Position numbers and translations under genes: made by a program. From contig JAUNCS010000021.1 of the NCBI GenBank assembly GCA_030526485.1, positions 1 through 34,767 on the forward strand: 34,767 nucleotides of DNA. Direction: 5' to 3'. Every line of letters begins with the position of its first letter. Positions within the stretch are counted from its first letter, which is position 1. The notes under the pieces were generated by a model. The model ran no database searches and had not been told where the DNA came from. It worked only from the letters and a program-made list of their open reading frames with translations. This document shows, piece after piece, positions 1 through 13,742 of this stretch. The DNA is from Erysipelotrichaceae bacterium. Lineage in GTDB: Bacteria; Bacillota_I; Bacilli_A; Erysipelotrichales; Erysipelotrichaceae.

Positions 1-1263
1 ATGCAAAGTATGTGGGAACATATCTACCGGTTGGATATTGCTGATGTCGTAGTATTCTCTAAAAGACACTAAATCTCTGGCCATAGTAGCTGGATTACAT
101 GAGATATAGACAATTCTTTCGATATTGCTTCTGATTAAAGAACCAATTAAGTCTTCATTTAAGCCTTTTCTTGGCGGATCTACAATGACAACATCCTTGT
201 CTTTTAGATACTTGCTTAAGTCAGCACGGGCATCATCAAGATAGAACTTGGCATTTTTGATGTCATTTAACTTGGCATTTTCTCTGGCATTTAAGACAGC
301 GGGTTCAACGATTTCTACGCCACTTACTTCCTTGCAGTACTTAGACATAAACAGCGAAATCGTACCAATGCCTGAGAATAAATCTAATAAGACAGTATCC
401 TCATTTACCATAGCTAAATCTTTGGCTACAGTATAAAGCTTAATCATCTGGTGATAATTCACCTGATAGAAAGATTTAAAGGAAATCTTAAACTTCAGAT
501 TTTCAAATTCATCAATAATATAGTCTCTGCCAAACAGGACTTTTTCCTCGTCACCCAGAATTACATTGTCATTACGGGTGTTTAGATTAAGAATAAGCGA
601 CTTTATCTCTGAATACTTATTTGTAATAGTCTCAGTGATTTCTCTTAAATGTGGGACCTCAAAATCGTTCACAATAAAGCCCAGCATCACTTCGTTAGTA
701 CCAATACCGTGTTTGATTAAGATGTGTCTAAAATATGAGTCAATGCCATATTTCAGAATCAGTTCTTTTACATCTTTGCAAATATCATTGGCGATTTCGC
801 TTTGGATATAGCACTTATCAAATTCCACGATATCATTGGAATTCTTGCGATAAAAACCAAACTTGCCCTTAGCTACTGGTACCTGTACCTTATTGCGATA
901 GAAGAATGGTTCTTCCATGCCTAATACATCATTTACTATGACATCAAGCCCCATTTTTCTAAAAGTACCTTCCAGAACCTTCTTTTTTAGTTCTAATTGA
1001 TACTTATAGTCGACATGACGATAGTCACAACCACCACACTTGGAAGCGATAGGACAGTCACTGTTTACACGGTGTTTTGATTTGCTGTCTAAATTAGAAA
1101 TAATACCAAAAGCCATATTCTTCTTTTCAGCAATAATCTTGATATCACCTTCTTCTCCCGGCAGCATTTCCTTTACAAAAACGGTCATGCCATCTCTTTT
1201 ACAGATACCCTGACCCTCACTTGATATATCAATACATTTTAGTTTTACAATTTCGTTCTTCAT
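1..1263 (-). CDS. rlmD: 23S rRNA (uracil-5-)-methyltransferase, RlmD/RumA family, 3' end cut by the window
   Basis: SAM-dependent enzyme of the TrmA/RumA family that methylates uracil C5 in 23S rRNA. The open frame runs 421 codons from ATG at 1263 to the window edge. Residues 1-60 look like a TRAM RNA-binding domain. Cys70, Cys76 and Cys79 (CPIASKCGGC) with a later FDKC cysteine match the family's Fe-S ligands. A SAM-binding loop reads LLDLFSGIGTISLF, and the catalytic cysteine lies in SCNPATMARDL. The last visible residues, QPVDMFPHTLH, are the usual C-terminal family motif, so only roughly 10-15 residues are missing. No Shine-Dalgarno sequence precedes the ATG, and a terminator-like hairpin lies just upstream. 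Which uracil is modified (747, 1939 or both) cannot be told from sequence. The family call is firm. Confidence 0.93.
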   Translation of the reverse strand, partial: MKNEIVKLKCIDISSEGQGICKRDGMTVFVKEMLPGEEGDIKIIAEKKNMAFGIISNLDSKSKHRVNSDCPIASKCGGCDYRHVDYKYQLELKKKVLEGTFRKMGLDVIVNDVLGMEEPFFYRNKVQVPVAKGKFGFYRKNSNDIVEFDKCYIQSEIANDICKDVKELILKYGIDSYFRHILIKHGIGTNEVMLGFIVNDFEVPHLREITETITNKYSEIKSLILNLNTRNDNVILGDEEKVLFGRDYIIDEFENLKFKISFKSFYQVNYHQMIKLYTVAKDLAMVNEDTVLLDLFSGIGTISLFMSKYCKEVSGVEIVEPAVLNARENAKLNDIKNAKFYLDDARADLSKYLKDKDVVIVDPPRKGLNEDLIGSLIRSNIERIVYISCNPATMARDLVSFREYYDISNIQPVDMFPHTLH

Positions 1264-1269
1264 AAATTA

Positions 1270-1298
1270 ATAAAAGAGCCTCATATTTCTATGAGGCT
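1270..1298 (-). terminator. Hairpin with T-rich tail at the end of the unknown gene, ahead of rlmD
   Basis: Eight-base arms (1277-1284 and 1291-1298, AGCCTCAT/ATGAGGCT) flank a 6-base loop. On the minus strand the stem is followed by TCTTTTATTAATTT. The stop codon of the unknown gene (1289-1291) lies partly in the loop. It could separate rlmD from the genes upstream, or act as a partial attenuator. Confidence 0.6.
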
Positions 1299-1900
1299 GC
1301 ATTAGCGTCTTCTGTTTCTTCAATGTTTTCACCTCTTAAATCAGAAGCAAGTTCTTCATCAAGAGCGCTAGACACACACTGAACAGCAAATGTTTCCATA
1401 TTTGAGTTCTTAGTTAACAGATAATAAATCATATTTTCATCTTCTTTATCGATGAAGTTATAAACATTAACCGCTAAATCATACATCTTTTTGCCATCAG
1501 CAGCTGTAAAGTAAGTCTTGGTAGGTAAATCAAAGTTAACTACATTGAATACTTCAACAGTTAAATTCTTGATTTCATCCTCAGTTAATTCATCCTTAAC
1601 ATCAACATTTACTCTAAGCTGAGCACTAGTTAAAACGATTTCACAGTTTTCAACACCCTTTAAAGAAAGGATATTATTCTTAATAGATTCGATATCACTG
1701 TCCTTGATAGCTGGATCTAAATCATTTTCAAAACGATTACCATTGATAGGTGAGCCTGTTTCCAAAGAAGCCTTTAAAAGGATTCCACCAAAGATTAGAC
1801 AAGGAACCAGGATAATGATGATACCAATAATAAGGATGATTCCACCCTTTGATAATTTCTTAGAAGACTTTTTAGCCTTTGTTCTCTTTTCTTTTTCCAT
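1289..1900 (-). CDS. Unknown membrane-anchored protein, 203 aa
   Basis: I do not recognise a named family. Residues 1-18 are very lysine-rich. One hydrophobic segment follows (about 20-44, rich in Ile/Leu/Gly), giving an N-in single-pass anchor with about 155 residues outside. The outer part alternates helix and strand; the stretch at about 73-120 (IESIKNNILSLKGVENCEIV, then a strand with VNVDV) loosely recalls the alpha-beta fold of BON or YhcN/YlaJ-type proteins. That likeness is by eye only. The C-terminus is acidic. It lies 44 bases after ligA and 25 before rlmD on the same strand. No Shine-Dalgarno sequence is visible; TAAAAT (1910-1915) with TTGCGC 17 bases upstream could be a promoter placing the transcript start almost at the ATG. 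Confidence 0.75.
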   Translation of the reverse strand: MEKEKRTKAKKSSKKLSKGGIILIIGIIIILVPCLIFGGILLKASLETGSPINGNRFENDLDPAIKDSDIESIKNNILSLKGVENCEIVLTSAQLRVNVDVKDELTEDEIKNLTVEVFNVVNFDLPTKTYFTAADGKKMYDLAVNVYNFIDKEDENMIYYLLTKNSNMETFAVQCVSSALDEELASDLRGENIEETEDANAAS

Positions 1901-1944
1901 AACGTATATATTTTAACTTTTATCTCAAATTAGCGCAAGAAAGC

Positions 1945-5608
<3,664 letters not shown>

Positions 5609-5609
5609 C

Positions 5610-5966
5610 TTAATTTTCCTTGATCCTTTCAACGTGAACATTAACTTCTTTTACGTCCACATTCAATGATTTTTCAATCGTATATTTAACACGCTTCTGA
5701 ACTTCTAATACAACTTCAGAAATTTTTACACCAAATGAAACAACAACATAGATATCAATAATTAAATCATTATTCTTACGACTTATAACAATACCCTTTG
5801 AGTAGTTTTCTTTCTTAAGAATAGCCAAGTAACTATCAACAACATAAGACTTAGAGATTACTCCTACAACGCCATAACATTCACAAACTGTACTGCCAGC
5901 AAGTGAAGCAATTGCATTATCAGTGATTTTGATATCTCCATAATTTGTTTTTTTATTTATAGGCAT
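5610..5966 (-). CDS. Asp23/Gls24 family protein (YloU-like)
   Basis: Small alkaline-shock/Gls24 family protein, 118 aa. In other Firmicutes, relatives are associated with the cell envelope and stress; the paralogue next to fakA is widely conserved but its molecular role is poorly defined. The ATG at 5966 has a strong GGTGGAGG site five bases upstream, so I prefer it to a GTG four codons earlier. The core reads GDIKITDNAIASLAG, then GVVGV, a long basic stretch, and a C-terminal VNVHVERI typical of the family. There are no membrane segments. It is the first gene of a two-gene operon with fakA, under an extended -10 promoter. Confidence 0.88.
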   Translation of the reverse strand: MPINKKTNYGDIKITDNAIASLAGSTVCECYGVVGVISKSYVVDSYLAILKKENYSKGIVISRKNNDLIIDIYVVVSFGVKISEVVLEVQKRVKYTIEKSLNVDVKEVNVHVERIKEN

Positions 5967-5990
5967 AATTACCTCCACCTAAACAACCAA

Positions 5991-5999
5991 ATTATATCA
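5991..5999 (-). promoter_or_regulatory. Extended -10 promoter of asp23-fakA
   Basis: TGATATAAT on the minus strand, an extended -10 with perfect TATAAT. The -35 region 17 bases upstream is poor (GCTTAT), which an extended -10 tolerates. It lies 25 bases before the gene start. Confidence 0.65.
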
Positions 6000-6035
6000 T
6001 AGCCATGCTTCTTATAAGCATTCGAAGCTTATTAT

Positions 6036-6066
6036 AAACAAAAGAAGTAGTTTTGAAAACTACTTC
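6036..6066 (-). terminator. Terminator after the maltodextrin operon
   Basis: Arms GAAGTAGTTTT/AAAACTACTTC (6044-6066) are nearly continuous; about eight base pairs around a short loop are likely. On the minus strand TTTTGTTTAT follows. It lies 24 bases past the stop of the ATPase gene, the last gene of the operon. Confidence 0.8.
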
Positions 6067-6089
6067 CTCTAGTTATATCTACGAATTAA

Positions 6090-7229
6090 TTACCACTCAA
6101 GGTTTGATTCATCTTCCTTAGAGAAGACGTGGCAAACATCACCAGTGAAAGTGATATTTACTGTATCACCTGTCTTGTAATTGAAGACCTTACCCTGAGT
6201 AGGAACGATCATAATCACATCCTTACCATCAACAGTTAAGTGTAAATGAACCTGTGGACCCATCATTTCTGAAACATCCACCTTACCAGCTACACCCTTT
6301 TCGCAAAGTGAAACATGGTCTGGTCTAACACCTAGTGTAACAGCTTGTGACTTAACGCCTTTCTTGGCAAGTCTTTCACACTTTTCTTGTGATAATTCTA
6401 CAGTAATGCCACATACATCAACTGTATACTTACCAGCATTTTCATTTAGTGTTGCGTCAAAGTAGTTCATCATTGGTACACCAATGAAACCTGAAACGAA
6501 TAAGTTAGCAGGATGATCAAATACTTCTTGTGGAGTACCTACTTGTTGTACAACACCATCTTTCATGATGACAATACGATCACCAAGAGTCATCGCTTCA
6601 GTCTGGTCATGAGTTACATAGATGAAAGTTGTGTTGATATTCTGTCTTAACTTAATGATTTCAGCACGCATCTGGTTTCTTAATTTAGCATCCAGATTTG
6701 ATAAAGGTTCATCCATTAATAGAACCTTAGGTTCTCTTACGATTGCTCGACCAATAGCTACACGCTGTCTTTGACCACCTGATAAAGCCTTAGGCTTTCT
6801 TTCAAGATACTGAGTGATATCAAGAGTTTCAGCAGCCGCTCTTACCTTCTTATCGATTTCAGCCTTATCAACGCCTCTAATCTTTAAAGGGAAAGCCATA
6901 TTTTCATAAACAGACATATGTGGATATAAAGCATATGACTGGAATACCATGGCGATATCTCTATCCTTTGGAGCTACATCATTTACAAGCTTGCCATCGA
7001 TATATAGTTCACCACCAGAAATATCTTCAAGACCCGCAACCATTCTAAGAGTTGTAGACTTACCACAACCAGAAGGACCTACTAAAACGATGAATTCTTT
7101 ATCTTTAATATCTAAGTTGAAATCCTGAACTGCCAGAACACCTTCATTTGTAACCTTAAGGTTCTTAGCTTTTGAAGGTTCAGCATTTGGATATACTTTT
7201 TTAATATGTTTTAATTGAACATCAGACAT
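6090..7229 (-). CDS. msmX: Sugar ABC transporter ATPase, MsmX/MalK/UgpC type
   Basis: Cytoplasmic ATPase powering uptake through the two permeases of this operon. 379 aa. Walker A GPSGCGKST at about 51-59, Q-loop MVFQSYALYPHMSVYENM, signature LSGGQRQRVAIGRA, Walker B LLMDEPLSNLDAK, H-loop TFIYVTHD, then a C-terminal TOBE/OB domain with GVRPDH. Between VYPN and AVQDFNLDI it has about 15 extra residues compared with classic MsmX; from memory such an insertion is common in low-GC Gram-positives. GAGGTAG gives the ribosome site and overlaps the malQ stop codon, three bases upstream. It is the last gene of the operon. MsmX-type ATPases often serve several permeases, so other transporters elsewhere may share it. 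Confidence 0.93.
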   Translation of the reverse strand: MSDVQLKHIKKVYPNAEPSKAKNLKVTNEGVLAVQDFNLDIKDKEFIVLVGPSGCGKSTTLRMVAGLEDISGGELYIDGKLVNDVAPKDRDIAMVFQSYALYPHMSVYENMAFPLKIRGVDKAEIDKKVRAAAETLDITQYLERKPKALSGGQRQRVAIGRAIVREPKVLLMDEPLSNLDAKLRNQMRAEIIKLRQNINTTFIYVTHDQTEAMTLGDRIVIMKDGVVQQVGTPQEVFDHPANLFVSGFIGVPMMNYFDATLNENAGKYTVDVCGITVELSQEKCERLAKKGVKSQAVTLGVRPDHVSLCEKGVAGKVDVSEMMGPQVHLHLTVDGKDVIMIVPTQGKVFNYKTGDTVNITFTGDVCHVFSKEDESNLEW

Positions 7230-7232
7230 ATT

Positions 7233-8714
7233 TTATCTACCTCTTTCGTACATTTTTACTAATTCGGCAATCTGTTTTGCCAGTTTATTATCGTATTGAT
7301 TCTTACTCATACGCCATTTCCAGTTGTTACCTAAAGAACCAGGAGCGTTAATTCTAGCGCTGTCATCAAGTTCAAAGTAATCCCAGATGCAACCTACAAA
7401 TAATTTTGAAACAGACATCATGCCAGTTCTAGTTAAAGACCAGACAAGATTATCCTCTTTATGAAGATTTAAATATTTATAAACAAAATCCAGATCAGAC
7501 TTCTTAATAGCCTTTTTCCAACCCATACAAGTTGAATTGTCATGAGTACCTACATAACAGATACTGTTTTCAGTGTAGTTATGTGGAGCGTGGTTACTAG
7601 GTTCTCTTGAATCAAAACCAAACTGTAGAACCTTCATACCAGGGAAAGTAGAATCGTCTAACAGTTTCTGAACACTTTCTGTATGGTAGCCAAGGTCTTC
7701 AGCTACAAATTCTACGTCATGGAACCAGTTCTTTAAGACGCCAACAAATTCCATACCCGGACCAGTTACCCAGTGGCCGTTAATAGCTGTTGTATCGCCA
7801 TATGGAACTGACCAGTATGAGTCAAAGCCTCTGAAGTGGTCAATTCTAACCACATCGAATAATTTAGCTGTAGCTTCTACTCTATCGATCCACCACTTAT
7901 AACCAGTAGTCTTCATGTATTCCCAGTTATATAGCGGATTACCCCATAACTGACCTTCAGGAGTGAAGTAATCAGGTGGAACACCAGCTACTGCTGTTGG
8001 AATATTCTGATCATTCAATTCGAAACATTCCGGATTAGCCCACACATCACAAGAATCAAGTGGGACATAGATTGGTAAGTCACCAATAATCTGAATTTCT
8101 TTTTCCTTGGCATAAGCCTTTAAAGCTTCAAACTGTCTAAAGAACAGGAATTGAATAAATGAATAGTATTCGATATCTTCGCTTAATAAATCGCGATAGT
8201 AATTTAAAGTATCTTCTCTTCTAAGTCTGGCATTTTCATCTTCCCAGTTAATCCAGCACTTGTTGTCGAAGTGTTTCTTTAAAGCCATGAATAATGAATA
8301 TTCATTCAACCACTTGGCATTGTTATTCTTGAATTCACCAAACTCCTCAGCGAATTTATCCTTGCCATTGTGATAAGCCTTTAATAATAGTGGGAATCTT
8401 GTGTTGTAGATATCGCCATAGTTGATATAGTTTTCATTTTCAACTTTAAGATCTTTTAGATCTTTTTTACTTAATAAGCCATCTTTTACAAGTTCATCTA
8501 AGTCGATGAAATATGGGTTACCGGCAAAGCTTGAAAAGCTCTGATAAGGTGAATCGCCATAGCCTGTTGGACCAATTGGCAGAACCTGCCAATAAGTCTG
8601 GTTGGCCTTAACCAGAAAATCAATAAACTTATATGCTTCTTTGCCTAAAGTACCAATACCATAGTTAGAAGGTAGAGATGAAATAGGACAAAGAATACCT
8701 GAACTTCTCTTCAT
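7233..8714 (-). CDS. malQ: 4-alpha-glucanotransferase (amylomaltase), GH77
   Basis: Disproportionates maltodextrins, transferring glucan chains and releasing glucose. 493 aa, standard length for the short bacterial form. The N-terminus RSSGILCPISSLPSNYGIG is the family start. Catalytic residues are visible: the Asp nucleophile in VVRIDHFRGF (Asp292), the acid/base Glu in FVAEDLG, and the transition-state Asp in YVGTHDNST. LGNNWKWRM is the conserved C-terminal motif. There is no signal peptide, so it is cytoplasmic. AAAGGGGT lies before the ATG and overlaps the end of the upstream permease gene. Its place inside the ABC transporter operon is the main reason to assign that transporter to maltodextrins. 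Confidence 0.96.
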   Translation of the reverse strand: MKRSSGILCPISSLPSNYGIGTLGKEAYKFIDFLVKANQTYWQVLPIGPTGYGDSPYQSFSSFAGNPYFIDLDELVKDGLLSKKDLKDLKVENENYINYGDIYNTRFPLLLKAYHNGKDKFAEEFGEFKNNNAKWLNEYSLFMALKKHFDNKCWINWEDENARLRREDTLNYYRDLLSEDIEYYSFIQFLFFRQFEALKAYAKEKEIQIIGDLPIYVPLDSCDVWANPECFELNDQNIPTAVAGVPPDYFTPEGQLWGNPLYNWEYMKTTGYKWWIDRVEATAKLFDVVRIDHFRGFDSYWSVPYGDTTAINGHWVTGPGMEFVGVLKNWFHDVEFVAEDLGYHTESVQKLLDDSTFPGMKVLQFGFDSREPSNHAPHNYTENSICYVGTHDNSTCMGWKKAIKKSDLDFVYKYLNLHKEDNLVWSLTRTGMMSVSKLFVGCIWDYFELDDSARINAPGSLGNNWKWRMSKNQYDNKLAKQIAELVKMYERGR

Positions 8715-8717
8715 AAA

Positions 8718-9560
8718 TTACCCCTTTACTGCACCAGAAGCGACACCCTTGATGATGTATTTCTGGCCGATGATATAAACAATAATAATTGGAATTACTG
8801 TTAAAACAATAGACGCCATCATTGGACCCATTTCAACCTTACCGTAGCTTCCCTTGAAGTACTGGATAAGCATTGGAATAGTACGATATTTCTTGATATC
8901 AAGAACCAGGTTAGGCAATAGGAAGTCATTCCATACCCACATTGCTTCAAGGATACCTACAGAAATCATTGTTGGCTTTAAAATCGGGAAGACAACAAGG
9001 AAGAATGTCTGAATTGGATTGCAGCCATCAATCATACTTGCTTCTTCAATTTCCAGTGGCACAGAAGCCATGAAACCAGTAAACATAAATACCGCTAAAC
9101 CTGCACCAAATCCTAAGTAGATGATGAAGATATTAAATGGTGTATTTAAACCTAACTGGTCAGCAGTCTGTGATAGAGTAAACATTACCATCTGGAAAGG
9201 AACTACCATTGAGAACACAAACAGATAGTAAAGGAATTTAGAGAATTTAGATTTAACTCTAACGATATACCACGCACACATAGAGCAGAATACAAGAATT
9301 GCACCAACTGAAGTGATAGTGATAACAAGTGAATACATAAATGATTTAAAGAAACCATTTAGTGTTAATGCCTTGATAAAGTTAGCAATACCAACGAATG
9401 TTTCCTTAGTTGGCAACTGGAAGATAGTACCAGTTGAAATTGCACTTTCTGCCTTAAATGAGTTGATCACAATCATCAGGATTGGATATACATAGGCAGC
9501 AGCTAACAGTAATAAGCAGATAACAAGGATAGTATCGACAATTTTATTTTTCTTTTCCAT
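8718..9560 (-). CDS. Sugar ABC transporter permease, MalG type
   Basis: Inner-membrane permease of the CUT1 carbohydrate uptake family, 280 aa, with six predicted membrane segments; the first is at about 10-30 (ILVICLLLLAAAYVYPILMI). The ATPase-coupling EAA loop reads EASMIDGCNPIQTFFLVVFP near residue 180. It ends KGVASGAVKG, the usual MalG-family C-terminus. It starts one base after the MalF-type gene and is followed by malQ after three bases. With its partner it would form the translocation pore served by the MsmX-type ATPase. Substrate is inferred from malQ, not from the permease itself. Confidence 0.93.
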   Translation of the reverse strand: MEKKNKIVDTILVICLLLLAAAYVYPILMIVINSFKAESAISTGTIFQLPTKETFVGIANFIKALTLNGFFKSFMYSLVITITSVGAILVFCSMCAWYIVRVKSKFSKFLYYLFVFSMVVPFQMVMFTLSQTADQLGLNTPFNIFIIYLGFGAGLAVFMFTGFMASVPLEIEEASMIDGCNPIQTFFLVVFPILKPTMISVGILEAMWVWNDFLLPNLVLDIKKYRTIPMLIQYFKGSYGKVEMGPMMASIVLTVIPIIIVYIIGQKYIIKGVASGAVKG

Positions 9561-9561
9561 C

Positions 9562-10410
9562 TTATTGCATCTCCTTATCTTTTGAAGCCTTTAACTGGGC
9601 AAATGAAATAATAACTACCAGGATACAGAAGATAACTGCCTTAGCCTGACCATAGCCCTTCCATTGAGGACCTGATCTGAAGTAGAAAGTATCGTAAATG
9701 TTGTAAGCCAACATTTCTGTCTGGTGGAATGGCTGACCAGCTGTTAGAGCCAGGTTCTGGTCAAATAGTTTAAATGAGTTAGTCAAAGTCAGGAACATGC
9801 AGATAGTGAATGATGACATAACCATAGGAATCTTAACCTTCCATAGAGTCTGCCAAGAATTAGCACCATCGATTTTTGCAGCTTCCAGAACTTCTTCAGA
9901 AATATTTTGAAGACCAGCTATATAGATAATCATCATATAACCAATCTGTTGCCAGCACATTAAGACAACCAAACCCCAGTAACCTGCAGTAGCATTTAGT
10001 GCAAGCAGTGGCTTAGAAATGATAGTTAAGAAACAGTTGATTAAAATCTGCCAGATATAACCAAGAACTACACCACCAATCAGGTTTGGCATAAAGAAAA
10101 TTGTTCTAAAGAAATTAGTGAATTTTAATTTTCTAGTAAGAAGTAATGCCAGAACAAAGGCAATTACGTTGATTAATACGATTGCGACAATCGCATATTT
10201 TAAAGTAAAGATAAATGCATTAACGAATGTTTCGTCTTTTAGAGCGTATATAAAGTTACTGAAACCGATAAATTTTGCGTTTTTAACAGTCGTAAATTTA
10301 CATAGTGATAAATACAAACCTTCAAAGAATGGAACGATAAATCCAATAATGAACGCTAAGAAAGTAGGTATGTAGAACACGGGGCCCCATTTTTTGATCT
10401 CTTTTTCCAT
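9562..10410 (-). CDS. Sugar ABC transporter permease, MalF type
   Basis: CUT1-family permease, 282 aa, first hydrophobic segment at about 11-33 and about six in total. The coupling loop reads EAAKIDGANSWQTLWKVKIP near residue 180. It lacks the long periplasmic P2 loop of proteobacterial MalF, as is normal in Gram-positives. AAAGGGGAATAT precedes the ATG. A stable hairpin lies in the 74-base gap between this gene and the binding-protein gene, so permease expression may be lower than binding-protein expression. Confidence 0.93.
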   Translation of the reverse strand: MEKEIKKWGPVFYIPTFLAFIIGFIVPFFEGLYLSLCKFTTVKNAKFIGFSNFIYALKDETFVNAFIFTLKYAIVAIVLINVIAFVLALLLTRKLKFTNFFRTIFFMPNLIGGVVLGYIWQILINCFLTIISKPLLALNATAGYWGLVVLMCWQQIGYMMIIYIAGLQNISEEVLEAAKIDGANSWQTLWKVKIPMVMSSFTICMFLTLTNSFKLFDQNLALTAGQPFHQTEMLAYNIYDTFYFRSGPQWKGYGQAKAVIFCILVVIISFAQLKASKDKEMQ

Positions 10411-10431
10411 ATATTCCCCTTTAATTAGTAA

Positions 10432-10461
10432 AAAGTGGGCAAGTGATTACTCGCCCACTTT
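10432..10461 (-). terminator. Intercistronic hairpin between binding-protein and permease genes
   Basis: Nine-base arms AAAGTGGGC/GCCCACTTT with a 12-base loop, followed on the minus strand by a short TTACTAATT. The T-run is modest, so partial termination or mRNA end protection is likelier than a full stop. Confidence 0.6.
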
Positions 10462-10484
10462 AAATTATTGTTTAAATTGAATGC

Positions 10485-11762
10485 TTATTTCATTGCGTAT
10501 TCTGCAGCCCAGTTGTTAACGAACTTATCAACAACGATAGCCCAGTTATCATCAGTCTGGTTTGCAGCATAGTTAGTTAGAGCTGTACCAACTTCGTTCT
10601 TCCAAGATTCAGAAGGCATAGTAGTGAAGTTCCAAGAAACTGGAGTCTTACCTTCAGCAGTGTAAGCATTGTCCTGTTTAACGAATAAGTTTGGTGATTC
10701 AACAGCATTCTTGAATGGGATAACGAAGCCCATATCATTCGCTAAAGCAGTAGTACCCTTTTCAGAAGTTACTAACCAGTTTAAGAAATCTAAAGTAGCC
10801 TGTACATTAGCAGCGCTAGCTTCCTTGTTTACGCAGATATAGTTTTCAGTACCTGTGCAAAGGCCCTGATTAGCTTCATCGCCTGCACCAACATAGATTG
10901 GAAGCATCTGTAATTCATCATCACCATAAGTGCCGTTTAAGTTGTTGTATTCCCAAGAACCATTCTGGAAGAATACAGCCTGACCATTTAAGAATTCATT
11001 TCTCGAGTCATCACCTGTCTTACCAGATAATGCTGCAGGTTCGCAAGTTGAGTTGTTGATGTATAGATCCCAGATAGCTCTGTAGTTATCTAAGTAAGCA
11101 CCAGTAAGTTCAGTCTTTGAACCAACGCCATCAGCCTGGTATTCGAAGTATAGAGGAAGGTTTGCTAAGTGAGTCTTGAATCTCCAGTCAGAAGAACCAT
11201 CCATACCAGCAGAAGTGAAGGCAGCAAAGCCAAGTTCAGCGCTTCTTGCAGTGATGTCTTCAGCAACTCTCTTAAGATCAGCGAAAGACTTGATATCTTC
11301 AACAGTGTAACCTGCTTGAGCTAAAAGTGTTTTGTTGCAGATTAGACCATAAGATTCAGTTAAGTAAGCAACTGCTAAAGCTTCACCATTTTCCTTTAAA
11401 GCGAAAGCTTCAGAAGTAAGATTGCTATAGAAATCTGTACCGCTTAGATCGTAGCAGTAGTCTTTCCAGTTAGCTAGACCGATAGGACCGTTAACCTGGA
11501 ATAGTGTAGGTGCACTTGACTTACCGATTTCAGACATTAATGTTTCTTCGTAAGTACCTGAAGCAGCAGTAACTACTTCTACCTTTACACCTGTTTCAGC
11601 AGTATATGCTGCAGCTAAATTTTTCCAAGCTTCATCTGCTTCTGGTTTGAAGTTTAAGTAATAAACTGAACCAGCTTCATCAGATGAGCCTTCCTTGCTA
11701 CCACAAGCACCTAATGTTAAGCACATTAGAACTGTTAGTAACACAACTAAAAGTTTTTTCAT
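10485..11762 (-). CDS. Sugar-binding lipoprotein of the maltodextrin-type ABC transporter
   Basis: Extracellular solute-binding protein, 425 aa, first gene of the operon. Residues 1-19 are a lipoprotein signal (MKKLLVVLLTVLMCLTLGA) with lipobox LGAC; Cys20 would be acylated and anchor it outside the membrane. A Ser/Gly/Glu linker follows. The mature part has the two-lobed family-1 binding-protein pattern, for example YLNFKPEADEAWKNLAAAYT near the start and FFQNGSWEYNN in the middle. AAAGGAG lies upstream of the ATG. Maltodextrin is the best guess because malQ is in the operon; other alpha-glucosides remain possible. Confidence 0.9.
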   Translation of the reverse strand: MKKLLVVLLTVLMCLTLGACGSKEGSSDEAGSVYYLNFKPEADEAWKNLAAAYTAETGVKVEVVTAASGTYEETLMSEIGKSSAPTLFQVNGPIGLANWKDYCYDLSGTDFYSNLTSEAFALKENGEALAVAYLTESYGLICNKTLLAQAGYTVEDIKSFADLKRVAEDITARSAELGFAAFTSAGMDGSSDWRFKTHLANLPLYFEYQADGVGSKTELTGAYLDNYRAIWDLYINNSTCEPAALSGKTGDDSRNEFLNGQAVFFQNGSWEYNNLNGTYGDDELQMLPIYVGAGDEANQGLCTGTENYICVNKEASAANVQATLDFLNWLVTSEKGTTALANDMGFVIPFKNAVESPNLFVKQDNAYTAEGKTPVSWNFTTMPSESWKNEVGTALTNYAANQTDDNWAIVVDKFVNNWAAEYAMK

Positions 11763-11802
11763 TTTATTCTCCTTTATTTGGCTTTTTTAAGCCGGCTTTT
11801 AT

Positions 11803-11831
11803 AGTTTATCCATAAAAAATGATAATGTAAA
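11803..11831 (-). promoter_or_regulatory. Promoter of the maltodextrin operon
   Basis: On the minus strand TTTACA (11826-11831) and TAAACT (11803-11808) are separated by exactly 17 bases. The -35 matches consensus at five of six positions and the -10 at four of six. The leader just after the start contains a small GGCTT/AAGCC hairpin (11780-11793). Confidence 0.6.
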
Positions 11832-11840
11832 GCGCTTTCA
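11826..11840 (-). promoter_or_regulatory. cre-like palindrome over the -35 box (CcpA or LacI-type operator)
   Basis: On the minus strand TGAAAGCGCTTTACA with a perfect AAAGCGCTTT core. It matches 12 of 14 positions of the TGWAARCGYTWNCW cre consensus; the right arm is one base longer. Overlap with the -35 predicts repression. A MalR-type LacI regulator could also use such a core. Confidence 0.6.
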
Positions 11841-11913
11841 TACACTTTCGGGCTTTTGTCTATTTATTAAACAAATCTTTACTTAAAAAGTACAAATTGT
11901 TCAAAAAGTGTTT

Positions 11914-11940
11914 AAAAAAAGAGATGCTTTGACACATCTC
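11914..11940 (-). terminator. Terminator of the atp operon
   Basis: GAGATG/CATCTC arms (11921-11926, 11935-11940) with an 8-base loop, then TTTTTTT on the minus strand. It starts six bases after the atpC stop. Confidence 0.85.
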
Positions 11941-11946
11941 TTATAC

Positions 11947-13732
<1,786 letters not shown>

Positions 13733-13742
13733 TTATTGCCTC

